In this document: positions 9,973 to 20,050 of the stretch, in pieces | Layout: each line of letters opens with the position of its first letter | Numbering within the stretch: the stretch's first letter is position 1 | Assembly: GCA_025924135.1 (NCBI GenBank) | Contig: JAICEO010000006.1 | Coordinates: forward strand, 1-32,650 | Length of the DNA stretch: 32,650 bases | DNA from: Nitrososphaeraceae archaeon | Lineage (GTDB): Archaea > Thermoproteota > Nitrososphaeria > Nitrososphaerales > Nitrososphaeraceae | Reading direction: 5' to 3' | Position numbers and translations under genes: made by a program | The notes under the pieces: generated by a model | The model's input: only the letters and a program-made list of their open reading frames with translations | Database searches by the model: none | What the model was told of the DNA's origin: nothing

Positions 9973-12156
9973 TTAATGTTCTTTTTCCCATTCATAACTT
10001 CGAGTATCATTATCTTTAGCAACAATCCAAAAATCATAATTTCCATCAAGACGATCTCCTGCTTTATTAAGTTCTATTTTCCCTGATACTCCCTCATCAA
10101 ATGATTCTGCAGTTTCTCGAATAATATCGTTAAATGATTTGGTTAAATTTCCATTATTGTTACTATTGTTAAAAGTAGTATTATTTTTATCAAGGCTTAG
10201 TGCGGCTATCCAATAAGAATCATAAGCTAATGCAGAATATGTTATTGAACCTACTTCATGTAATTGTTTTTTTAGTACTTCTTTGAGATCATGTAATTCC
10301 TTTGACTCACCATCTATAGAATATAAAGGATTAGAAAGATGTGTTTTCATTGCAAACAATGCTGCATCAATATTCTTTGTTATCTGATGATTTTGTGCTA
10401 TTTTATCACTGCCATACCATCTTACTTTTCCCAAGTTTTCATAAAGGGTTGATTGGATTAAAATAGGTGTTATCTCGTCAAAAGATATTACATATACACC
10501 TACAGAATCAGCACCATATTTTTTTATTGCATCAGCGACTATTGCATTTAATTTTTCTAATTCTTGATTCCACATTAGGAAATTTATCCTATGTAAACTA
10601 GTGGCAAATTTGCCTGTATAAGGTTTATAATTAATACCTTCTTCTACTTCTCCTCCTAGTTTTTCAAAATAAGATTTAGTAGATTTATAGAGATCATTAC
10701 TATATAAACCTCCTCTCCAGATAGGAACAATAACTTTTATACCGTCTTTGATCATTTTTTCTGCAACTATTTTTCCTTGGGATGTATCATCAGGAACTAA
10801 TCGAAAAAGATTATCTCCTTCTATAGAAAGTGATGAGGAAGTACTAGAGTAACTAATAAGGGTAATATTATTAGCATCTGCGTATTCTTTGGCAGCTAAA
10901 ACTGTACTACCGATAGAAGGTCCGACAACAATATTTGCACCATGTTCATGTAATTTTTTTATTGCTACTAGAGTTTCTTCTGGACTTGTCTTTGAATTAG
11001 CCATGAGTAGAGTGAAATGTGATGACGAATTCATTTGTTCAAAATGTTTGTTTACATCATATTCAGCTTTTTCTAATGCTACCTTGACAGATTTACCAAT
11101 AGAAGAAAAGGAACCAGTGAATGGTAAAATGGCACCAACAACAAAATCCTTTTTAATATTGTCATCATAACTATACTTTGATGATGATGAGAGTTGAGGA
11201 TAAGAAGAACTCTTTTTTATGAAAAAGTCTTTATCTTCATCACCGCTGAAAACATTTGTATAATAAAAACCAGTAAATATTAGAAAAGATATTATGATAA
11301 TTGAACTAAATAGAATCCTTTTAAAAGTTTCATTTTTTCCTCTTCTTCTTCTTATGTTTATTATAATCTTGTAAATGAGATCCTTTGACTGCCATTTGAT
11401 ATAATACCTAAGATACCATATAAGACCAGCTGCAATTAACAAATAATGTGCAGACAATAATAATGCAGACATCCATAACTGTTCAACAAATGCAGTTAGA
11501 ACAATAATTGCAAACCAACTATCTCCTACTACAATTGCTAAAAATCCAACCAATTCACAGATCCAAGGAATAAAGTGATGTTTTTCATTCTTTATCCCAA
11601 GGAGGATCATCAATGCAAGAACAGTTAGAATGGAATTTAATGTAGGATATGCTATAGTGACAATAAAAAGCATAAGACCTCGGAAATTTGATAATTCCGA
11701 CAGATCTAAAGTCAAGTTTAAGATATATATCAAAAATAAACCTGTACCAGAGATTATTAAAAGCAGAATTTTTTTATTGGTAATGTAACCAAGTTTTTTA
11801 TATATATTTATCAATCTATATATTAGAAATCCATATGCAGATAACAAGAATAGATCTGCTAAAGAAGGGACTGGCGATACAATATCAAGTACTACTTCGT
11901 AATATGCCCAGATTATATTTGCTATAAACCAGAAAATAAGACCAAGTGTTAGAAGAATATTAGTTTTATCTCCTTCCTTACTATCTCTATCCTTAACTAG
12001 AATCATTGCAGAAAGTCCTACAGCAATAAGAGAATTTGTTATCAAAATCCAATTTGAATAGGTTATTTTAGTGTCTGACTCTGCAAAAATAATAATAGAA
12101 TTTCCTATGACTATTGTAATAATTACTCCTAAAAAAAAATATAGAGTAGTCCTCAA
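9973..12156 (-). CDS. Multi-TM N-terminal region fused to extracytoplasmic branched-chain amino acid-type ligand-binding domain (Peripla_BP_6)
   Basis: About 8 predicted TM segments, then VVGAILPFTGSFSSIGKSVKVALEKAEYDVNK...GANIVVGPSIGSTVLAAKEYADANNITLISYSSTSSSLS...NLFRLVPDDTSQGK, a type I periplasmic-binding-protein fold. Confidence 0.9.
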   Translation of the reverse strand: MRTTLYFFLGVIITIVIGNSIIIFAESDTKITYSNWILITNSLIAVGLSAMILVKDRDSKEGDKTNILLTLGLIFWFIANIIWAYYEVVLDIVSPVPSLADLFLLSAYGFLIYRLINIYKKLGYITNKKILLLIISGTGLFLIYILNLTLDLSELSNFRGLMLFIVTIAYPTLNSILTVLALMILLGIKNEKHHFIPWICELVGFLAIVVGDSWFAIIVLTAFVEQLWMSALLLSAHYLLIAAGLIWYLRYYIKWQSKDLIYKIIINIRRRRGKNETFKRILFSSIIIISFLIFTGFYYTNVFSGDEDKDFFIKKSSSYPQLSSSSKYSYDDNIKKDFVVGAILPFTGSFSSIGKSVKVALEKAEYDVNKHFEQMNSSSHFTLLMANSKTSPEETLVAIKKLHEHGANIVVGPSIGSTVLAAKEYADANNITLISYSSTSSSLSIEGDNLFRLVPDDTSQGKIVAEKMIKDGIKVIVPIWRGGLYSNDLYKSTKSYFEKLGGEVEEGINYKPYTGKFATSLHRINFLMWNQELEKLNAIVADAIKKYGADSVGVYVISFDEITPILIQSTLYENLGKVRWYGSDKIAQNHQITKNIDAALFAMKTHLSNPLYSIDGESKELHDLKEVLKKQLHEVGSITYSALAYDSYWIAALSLDKNNTTFNNSNNNGNLTKSFNDIIRETAESFDEGVSGKIELNKAGDRLDGNYDFWIVAKDNDTRSYEWEKEH

Positions 12157-12521
12157 TTATTCTCCCTTTTTTTATAAATATTGATATCAGTTATAAATGC
12201 TTAAAACTACAAATAGCGAAAAGAATTTAAATTGATATATTCGTAATTATTTTTATATATATACATGTAATATTCTGATAGCAAAAAATACATCACCTAC
12301 TACTACTCATCTTAATATCATGTAGGTTATATCTTTTTGTGGTTTATTCTGCTTTTGCAATCTTTAAAGTATGTTCATTCATTCTTTTCTATTCCAATAA
12401 ACCTTTTATTTAGATTCATTATGTCCTTCATATAATACTTTTATATTCTACCAATAAAATTAAATATTTTTTTTAGTTATAACAATATTTATAAAGTTTA
12501 TTTTATTTCTCAAAAATTGCT

Positions 12522-13124
12522 ATGAAAATTTATAATAATTCTCTAGAAATATTATTACTTATTTCGTTTATATTCTTAGGATTTTCTTTTTTATTATCGT
12601 ATGTTTATGCTAAAGAATATCTAAATGAAGAATATGGAATAAAGTTTGAATATCCAGATGAATGGAAATTAACGACAGCAAATGAGAATCTATCATCATT
12701 TCATGCAGAATATAACGAAATACTCCTAGCAAATTTTCATCCAGATCCTCATCCTAGCATCTTTAATTTTGTATCATTAGCAGCATATATAAATATGACT
12801 AGTCCAGATGAATTTCTAAAGCTATTCAAAAAAGAACTTAATACAAATGAGAAAGCAAATATAGAAATTTTGGACATAAAGAAATATACCAATGTTAGAG
12901 GACAATCAACAATTTTGATGAAGACCATATATACTCCTATACAAACCGAATCTCTTTCAGATTTTGCTTCTTCATCATCATCGTCAAATGTAGTAACCTA
13001 TATACTTTTTTATGAAGATAAAACTGGATATAAAATTGCCTATTCATTACCTCCAGATATTGCATACAAATATCAAGATGATGTTTTGTCAATTGTATCT
13101 CAAATAAGAGATAATAAAATGTAA
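12522..13124 (+). CDS. Exported PsbP-like/DUF1795-like protein
   Basis: Signal peptide then EYLNEEYGIKFEYPDEWKLTT... and late Lys/Tyr beta pattern; PsbP-type start. Confidence 0.7.
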   Translation: MKIYNNSLEILLLISFIFLGFSFLLSYVYAKEYLNEEYGIKFEYPDEWKLTTANENLSSFHAEYNEILLANFHPDPHPSIFNFVSLAAYINMTSPDEFLKLFKKELNTNEKANIEILDIKKYTNVRGQSTILMKTIYTPIQTESLSDFASSSSSSNVVTYILFYEDKTGYKIAYSLPPDIAYKYQDDVLSIVSQIRDNKM

Positions 13125-13806
13125 TGGTCTATAGCATATAGTATTAGAATACATAAAATAAATTCATTCATCTATCACTTTTAATAGTTATATTCGTTTA
13201 CATATTTATAAATTAGACAGTTGGGAGTCGACTTGATAGGATTTCAGTGTTCACTATCAGTTTGATTGGTAGAAGAAGTAATATATTAAAATAATAGATT
13301 ATTTGATCGTGTTTACATAAGGATATTTGACCACCTCCTTCAACGAGAAATGGTGCAATATTCTTTGTTGTAGCGGAAGTATTATACTGGTATACGAAGA
13401 TCTTGATCCAACTGTATAAATGTTGTAGACCACAAAATTGTTTATCATTACTAGCACAATAGTCATATAAAGATTCTTTTCTATCATTGAATACTAAGAT
13501 ATCCCCTTAATAATACTCCTCTCTAAATGAAAATATAATCTATGTTTCAATCTATATTTCAAATACAAAAGCTAAAGGCTTGAGGAAATCGTGTACAACA
13601 ACCCCTTCCCCCATCAGTCTAAACTGTACGCATTACATATTTGAAGAAAATAAGAGATCGAAGAAGTTCTCTGCTAACAACATATTTCTTTTATTTGAAA
13701 TTTGGATTCCCAGGATTCCTAGTATTGTTTTGTATAAGAAAGTGCTGATTATAAAAATAAACTATAATAACAATAACCTTATTAATTTGTATTCCTTAAA
13801 ATTGCT

Positions 13807-14172
13807 ATGAAGGAAATAAGTCTTTATATAAGACCAGAAGATTTTTCTAAGGTAGTTGGTATCCTTCGCAAAAATAATGTTGGTGGCATTACCTTTTTTG
13901 ATACAAACGGTTCTGGTAGAACAAAACATGCGCCAGTTCCAGAAAGAGTTCGTATGTATATGACCGGAAAGATGATTACTCCGGAATTTGTCAAAGGAAC
14001 TAAAGTAGAAGTGATTGTACCTGATTCTTCGGCAGATCAAATTGTTGAAGACTTATTAAACAATTTAAACTCAGATACAGGATCTCATGGCATGATCTTT
14101 GTCAAGGATGTCTCTGGGGCATATGAAATAGGAACTAACTTAAAAGGGGATAGTGTATTAACTCCTAAATAA
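13807..14172 (+). CDS. P-II family (GlnB/GlnK-like) signalling protein, divergent
   Basis: MKEISLYIRPEDFSKVVGILRKNNVGGITFFDTNGSGRTKHAP...FVKGTKVEVIVPDSSADQIVEDLLNNLNSDTGSHGMIFVKDVSGAYEIGT follows the PII beta-alpha-beta layout. Confidence 0.85.
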   Translation: MKEISLYIRPEDFSKVVGILRKNNVGGITFFDTNGSGRTKHAPVPERVRMYMTGKMITPEFVKGTKVEVIVPDSSADQIVEDLLNNLNSDTGSHGMIFVKDVSGAYEIGTNLKGDSVLTPK

Positions 14173-14398
14173 ATTATTGTATAAATATATTATTCTATAG
14201 ATTAAAATTGGTTATGTTAATTTAAGGTAAACTTATTACTTCTTCTTTTAACTGATTGACAAACTAATGGTCATTAGTAGAGGTTGTATAATGATACATA
14301 GATACAAACTTTGTACTCAATTATGTACACGAAATAGATTACTTTCGTTTATTCACTTGTCCCCCACTTTTATTCAAAAGATTTATAGTTTCTATCAC

Positions 14399-14461
14399 AA
14401 AAATAAATAAATAAATAAAAAAATAAATAAAAAAATAAATAAAAAAATAAAAAAATAAAAA
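14399..14461. repeat. Low-complexity (AAATA/AAAATA)n array
   Basis: aaaaataaataaataaataaaaaaataaataaaaaaataaataaaaaaataaaaaaataaaa abutting the amidohydrolase stop codon. Confidence 0.9.
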
Positions 14462-15274
14462 TTATAGTCGAAAAACATTACTAGAATTTTTAAATAATAA
14501 AAGATCATGTGATTGTTTGGTAAGTTTGAGTTTATCCACAAACTTTATGTAACTTTTCATATTAGAGATAGGCCAATCACTTCCATACAACAAACGATGA
14601 GGCATCTCAAGATAACTTAGTATTTCTTTAATTTTATATGAATAATATCGTTGAGCATATAATGTAAAATTTCCAATTACCAAACCTGAAATATCAGCAT
14701 AGACATTTTTATTTTTATATAGTATTTCTTGACAATCTAATAACCAGGGATTTCCTATATGACACATAATAATAATTAATTCAGGATTATCAACAGCTAT
14801 ATCGTCAATATTCAATGGATGGGCAAAGCGAACTTTGGATGTAGGGGAAAATGTATCTCCAGTATGAAGCATAACAGGAACTTTATATTCTATACAAAGG
14901 TCATAAATCCGTTGATATTTTTTATCGTAAGGATAATAATATTCATATCCGCAATATAGCTTTATACCTTTGATTAATCCATCTTTTAGCCAATCTCTGC
15001 ATTTTCTAAAATCTTCATCATTGTGATTATCAATTGTAAATCCAGCTACTATTCCAAGCTTATAGTCTTTATTTTTTAAAATATCAATAATTTGAGATGT
15101 TGATGGTCTCTCACTATCAAATTTATAGGATGTTAAAATAAGAGAATAATCAATCTTGTTATTGCTCATAGTCTCTAGTAGTTCTATTAATCTATCTTTT
15201 AGTGATGGAATTCTTTTTGTCTTTTGAATATTACTATAATAATTTAAATGAACATGACAGTCTATAATTGGCAT
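14462..15274 (-). CDS. Amidohydrolase (amidohydrolase 2-like TIM-barrel metal hydrolase)
   Basis: MPIIDCHVHLN (HxH), VMLHTGD, IIMCHIGNPW, LLYGSDWPI metal-ligand motifs. Confidence 0.88.
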   Translation of the reverse strand: MPIIDCHVHLNYYSNIQKTKRIPSLKDRLIELLETMSNNKIDYSLILTSYKFDSERPSTSQIIDILKNKDYKLGIVAGFTIDNHNDEDFRKCRDWLKDGLIKGIKLYCGYEYYYPYDKKYQRIYDLCIEYKVPVMLHTGDTFSPTSKVRFAHPLNIDDIAVDNPELIIIMCHIGNPWLLDCQEILYKNKNVYADISGLVIGNFTLYAQRYYSYKIKEILSYLEMPHRLLYGSDWPISNMKSYIKFVDKLKLTKQSHDLLLFKNSSNVFRL

Positions 15275-15600
15275 TCGATACTCTAATTTATTTGAAATTA
15301 GAATTTATATTTGGATCTATTTTATAGCTGGTTAATTATTAATTTTTAGTATTATTAGGGATATCTTAAACTTCTTAAAATAATTATAAAACTCCTTTTT
15401 ATGAAGAAGTACATTTCTTTTATCATTAATAGTATTTTATAATATATTGTAAAACTTAATTTTATCCATCCATTTTATATAATACAAAATACATAAGACT
15501 ACTCTGAATTTGTGTATTTTTATTTCTATTTTTTTTTATTCGCAATAATTTTTACAATTAAGATTAAATTTGGTTACTAATCTTATCTATCCTTATTAAT

Positions 15601-16257
15601 ATGACCGAATTATTTGATCCTCATACTACAGGTGTTAAAGTTAGAAATACTATAAAAAACGATATTCCAAAGATTATAGATCTAGACAAGCAATCATTTC
15701 CTTTTCTTGCAAAATATGGCAATATATGGAAGCAAGAAGAACTCAATAGTCATCTTGAGATTTTTCCTGAAGGACAATTTGTTGCTGTAGAACCAGATGG
15801 CACAGTAGTAGGTTCAGCAAGCACTCTTATAGTTTCTCTTGATCCAGAATATAAAGAACATACATGGATAGATATTACTGCAAATGGTATGTTTACTAAT
15901 CATTCTTATGATGGCGATAGTCTATATGGCGCAGATATTTCATCACATCCAAAGCATAGACATGAAGGTATAGGAAGTATGCTTTATGCTGCTAGAAAAG
16001 ATTTGGCTATGAAATTGAATTTAAGAAGAATGATAGCAGGAGGAAGATTGTTTAACTATTGTGATTATGCAGATAAAATGCCTGCTTTGGAATATGCACA
16101 AAAAGTAATTAGAGGAGAACTTAAAGATCCTGTTTTATCATTTGAACTTGATAATGGATTTAAATTTATAAAAATCCTTAACAATTATTTAGATGATGTT
16201 CGTTCTTTGAACTATGCAAGTTTTATAGAATGGTTAAACCCAAAGTTTCATCAATGA
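15601..16257 (+). CDS. GNAT-family acetyltransferase of the type usually fused to a nitrilase/C-N hydrolase domain
   Basis: VRNTIKNDIPKIIDLDKQSFP...IFPEGQFVAVEPDGTVVGSASTLIV...HTWIDITANG...LYGADISSHPKHRHEGIGSMLYAARKDLAMKLNLRRMIAGGR. Confidence 0.85.
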   Translation: MTELFDPHTTGVKVRNTIKNDIPKIIDLDKQSFPFLAKYGNIWKQEELNSHLEIFPEGQFVAVEPDGTVVGSASTLIVSLDPEYKEHTWIDITANGMFTNHSYDGDSLYGADISSHPKHRHEGIGSMLYAARKDLAMKLNLRRMIAGGRLFNYCDYADKMPALEYAQKVIRGELKDPVLSFELDNGFKFIKILNNYLDDVRSLNYASFIEWLNPKFHQ

Positions 16258-16823
16258 TTATGGTTGTCCACAATATTAGAATTAATTATTTTACTGTTAC
16301 TCTATTAATAATTGATTTTAACAGTAGAAAACTAAAATTTGTTCTTTTTTGTCAATACCTAAATGATATATCTTTACTAATACTATCACAACTTGTAAAT
16401 TGTTGTATTGATGATGTTCAGAGGAACCATTAATAACTATTTCATCTATTTTGAATGCAGATATTCTTTTCCTTTTGTATAGATTGCATGAACCAAATCT
16501 TTGAATCTGATTTCAAATAGCAATATGAGTTTGTTTCTCACCGTCAAATATATCCAATGCTTTGGAAGTATTTCTAAACTATACCAACAAGAAATTACAA
16601 ATACAAAGAATACATTACTACTGTAGTGGATGTTCTGTTTCTGACAATTTTCAATAACATGCAAGTTAGAATTAATTGTTTAAACTATAATGTACAAAAT
16701 ATCTTTCTTTTTTGTATTGACAAATAAGATCGTTATAATTTTATAGATAAGCTTTCTAAATTTATACTAATCATTACCTTTTTTATGTAACTTTATAAGT
16801 TATCTAGTGGAGGATACAGGTGA

Positions 16824-17267
16824 ATGGATGGAATAGTAATAGTAGCAATAGCACAAGAAGGATTATTAAGAGGGACAGGAACAGAAAATCAATCTCCTTT
16901 GGTTTCTGAAGTAACAGAATCTTTCCTTGTTCCCTATATAAATTATTTAACATTTGGTATAGATATAGCAGCAGGATTGATAATTGGATTATCAGCTATT
17001 TTTGCTTTAATTTCATTTATTAAAATATTAATAAAGCCAATAAAAGAACAAACCCAGTCTAAAGAAACGATAAGACTCAATTTGACTAGAGGTATGCTGC
17101 TAGCATTAGACTTTGAAATAGGTAGTGATATTCTAAAAACAATTCTGCTACCATCAGTTAGAGAACTTACGATATTAGCAGCGATTGTAGGAATAAGAAT
17201 AGTATTAAGTTGGTCACTTTCAAAGGAAATAGAAAGACATTCAACAGTTATAAAAGAAGAAACTTAA
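16824..17267 (+). CDS. DUF1622 family membrane protein
   Basis: Three TM-like segments; RLNLTRGMLLALDFEIGSDILKTILLPSVRELTILAAIVGIRIVLSWSLSKEI is the DUF1622 signature. Confidence 0.85.
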   Translation: MDGIVIVAIAQEGLLRGTGTENQSPLVSEVTESFLVPYINYLTFGIDIAAGLIIGLSAIFALISFIKILIKPIKEQTQSKETIRLNLTRGMLLALDFEIGSDILKTILLPSVRELTILAAIVGIRIVLSWSLSKEIERHSTVIKEET

Positions 17268-17392
17268 CTGATGGAAAATACTGATACACTAAACAAAATA
17301 CATGATTTCAAAAATAAAAATTATTACCAAACCTTATTGTAATTAATAATGACTATAATTACCTTTATCAGTTCTTATCCATATTTTTAGTT

Positions 17393-17806
17393 TTGTCATT
17401 ACTTTTACCGTACATCAATATAGAAGATATTATTTTTACAATTACTTTAGTAATTGATATTTTTGCTATATCAGTAATTGCTGTATCAGTGATTCAAACA
17501 ATCTATTATCTTTCACTATATAAGTTTAAATCTTTACTCTCATCAGCAGCAGCAAAAACAACATCAATTTCAAATTTAAATATTATTCAAAGAAATTTTG
17601 TAACAGGATTCATTTTAGCATTAGAATTTGAAGCAGCAAATACAATATTAAAAATGGGTGTATTTACATCTCTTGTGATAGATAAATCATCAACAACTCT
17701 ATCAGACAGTTTTATAAATAATTTTATTATTTTTGTAATGGTGATTTCCATTCGAATTGCAATCAAACAATCTCTTGGAAGATTTAAGAAAAGAAATAGC
17801 AGCTAA
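17393..17806 (+). CDS. DUF1622 family membrane protein (second, tandem copy)
   Basis: TTG start; QRNFVTGFILALEFEAANTILKMGVFTS...IFVMVISIRIAIKQSLGRF matches the upstream paralog. Confidence 0.8.
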   Translation: MSLLLPYINIEDIIFTITLVIDIFAISVIAVSVIQTIYYLSLYKFKSLLSSAAAKTTSISNLNIIQRNFVTGFILALEFEAANTILKMGVFTSLVIDKSSTTLSDSFINNFIIFVMVISIRIAIKQSLGRFKKRNSS

Positions 17807-18302
17807 GAATGTACTCATATTTATTAAAAAATTAGGTTAAATAAGATTAATTCGGAGAAAATTGATTAAAGAGCAAACAATACATTCTAGAATTTTTTAA
17901 TTATTCTTACCATAATTTAGTGTCACATTTTAATTAACAATTTGATTCATCTATGATATATTCTAAAAGATGCGCAGTCTGCGTCCAGTATGAGTTTAAC
18001 CTTCAGCACAAACATATATTAGCCTTTCATTCACAAATATTCATTGAACTCGGTGTTGCAGACCCTTTTTTATCCTTGTATTTTCTCCTACAAAACTGGC
18101 AAATTTAGTAAATTATTGATAAAGATAAGAAAAGAGGAATAGCTAACTTTTGTCAAAATGCTACCTGATTTATTACTATCAAATATAGTGAACTCGAGAA
18201 AATTACTGACCTCGTCTGTAGTAATACCGACAGCGGTGCAAAAATAAGACCCTAAGTTATGGTAATAAAGTAGATCAACTAAAGATACCTTTTAAAACTA
18301 TT

Positions 18303-18654
18303 TTAACTTTCCAAAACCCATTCCAGTACATCTATAAGTAGGTCATACTCTTTTGCCACATCACATTTATCCAAAGGTATTTGACAGTTCTTGGAATGCT
18401 GGAACCTGATTTTTTGTAGTTCTTCAACTTTGTTTCGAATTTCTTGTTCGTTTCTCAACACTCATCATCTAATCCAAAAATATCTAAACCATTATTTGTA
18501 AGAGCCAATCCAAATACACTTTTCTCTTCTGCTTGAGTAGTAAAAGCAACAATAAATAGAAAAAGGTGCCAAAGCAATAACAATTTTTACTCCAATACAA
18601 AAATTTTGAGTAATTAATTCCTTCTTTAGCTAATTTTAATTTTAAATCAATCAT
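18303..18654 (-). pseudogene. Frameshifted small hypothetical protein gene
   Basis: Minus pieces in different frames: MIDLKLKLAKEGINYSK / GVKIVIALAPFSIY / VAFTTQAEEKSVFGLALTNNGLDIFGLDDE / RNEQEIRNKVEELQKIRFQHSKNCQIPLDKCDVAKEYDLLIDVLEWVLES*. Confidence 0.5.
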
Positions 18655-19225
18655 AATTTTGTTCTAAATAATGGAATGATATAATGTTATCGGTATTGTT
18701 AAGTTTAATAATAATTTAATTCAAGGTTATGCAATAATTAATCTACATAAAGAAATATTAAACTCGAACTTTTTATCCATACTTGCGTTTATTCTATCAA
18801 AACAACATAATTTTTTGCTAAAAATATTAATATCAATGAAAAACTTACTAACTTTTTTTAAAAAAAACTAAATATTAAGGTTTATTTACAGGTAAAATTA
18901 TCTTAATACTCATCCAAGGTAACTGACACTTAATATGAATTTAATAATAATGACTAAATTAATTTCAAATAGAATATACGTTTAAATATTTATGTTTATT
19001 GTGATTTCCTGGTGCTAATTTTTTATCATAAAATAGGACTGAAAATTATTAGGGTGTTGTATGAAGTTCATTTCTCTATAAGATTTGTTTTGTTACTCCA
19101 TGTAAGGATTTAATTTCAGGTTCAATGGTGGCATGATGTAGAATTTCAATATAATAGGAGTGAGTATAATTATAGAAATTTTTTAAAAAAGTATCTCTAT
19201 TTTACCTCAAATGGGTGAATACTTA

Positions 19226-19693
19226 CTAATATGTAACTACTGTAGCATTGGTCAATAGTTTAGGTGTTATTTCATCAGTTCCAATTATTGCACCATCAAT
19301 TATTTCGTTAGGTTCGAATCCAGCTACTCTTAAACAGACACCGCATACCACAACTTTACCTCCATCCTTAATAAAATTACTGACATTAGCTACCACGTTA
19401 TCAAGATTCAAAAAATGGTGAGGATTCTTTACTCCCACTTGTACTCCTTCTATGCTCAGTAGAAGAGTAACATTATATCCTAAATTCTTTAGATTAGTTG
19501 CATCAGATATAACGATAGAAGCCCTCCAGGGGTCATTGCTAGTTAAATGATATACAATTGGATTAGCATTTTTTTTAGTAATAGTTTTTGAAATATTATC
19601 TTGTCCATAAACACTTGGTAGTAAAGATATTCCTATAACAAGACTGGTAAACAACAAAATGAAAGAATAGTTTTTCATACCAAAAACTAACAT
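19226..19693 (-). CDS. Exported DsrE-like protein
   Basis: Signal peptide; IVYHLTSNDPWRASIVISDATNLKNLGYNVTLLLSIEGVQV...FIKDGGKVVVCGVCLRVAGF matches the DsrE/DsrF-like fold with a Cys in the expected loop. Confidence 0.75.
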   Translation of the reverse strand: MLVFGMKNYSFILLFTSLVIGISLLPSVYGQDNISKTITKKNANPIVYHLTSNDPWRASIVISDATNLKNLGYNVTLLLSIEGVQVGVKNPHHFLNLDNVVANVSNFIKDGGKVVVCGVCLRVAGFEPNEIIDGAIIGTDEITPKLLTNATVVTY

Positions 19694-20050
19694 ATGCCAT
19701 ATTTAATTTTTATATTTTTCAAGGTATAAAATAAAATCCTTTGAAAAAGAAATTGTAAAAAGTCATCATTAATATAATAAAACTTGAGGCTTTCAGTAGT
19801 GTTCATTGATAAAATTAGTAAGATGGTCGGGAGTAGAGCCTTCAATGTAGTAGGGTTTCTATTAAATACTACTTAGCTTATATTTTGAGAAACTTAAAGT
19901 AATTTAAAAGTGTTGAAATAATTTTAATATAATATGATATATTTTATATTAATTACCTCACTGTAATGAAATTATTGTTAACACAAAAATAATAGGATAG
20001 GCTAAAAGATAATAAAGAAACAATAAAACATATTTTATTTTCCTATTTTA

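Noticed and set aside
10889-11170. 93-aa plus-strand ORF
   Set aside because: Antisense to the well-supported 727-aa gene; shadow ORF.
13762-14040. 92-aa minus-strand ORF
   Set aside because: Antisense to the PII-like gene.
16230-16664. ORFs 16230-16433 (+) and 16446-16664 (-)
   Set aside because: No protein-like composition or domain; the first overlaps the GNAT 3' end.
19310-19325. tRNA T-loop-like GGTTCGAATCC
   Set aside because: Lies within the DsrE-like coding sequence (encodes GFEPN); no tRNA fold around it.
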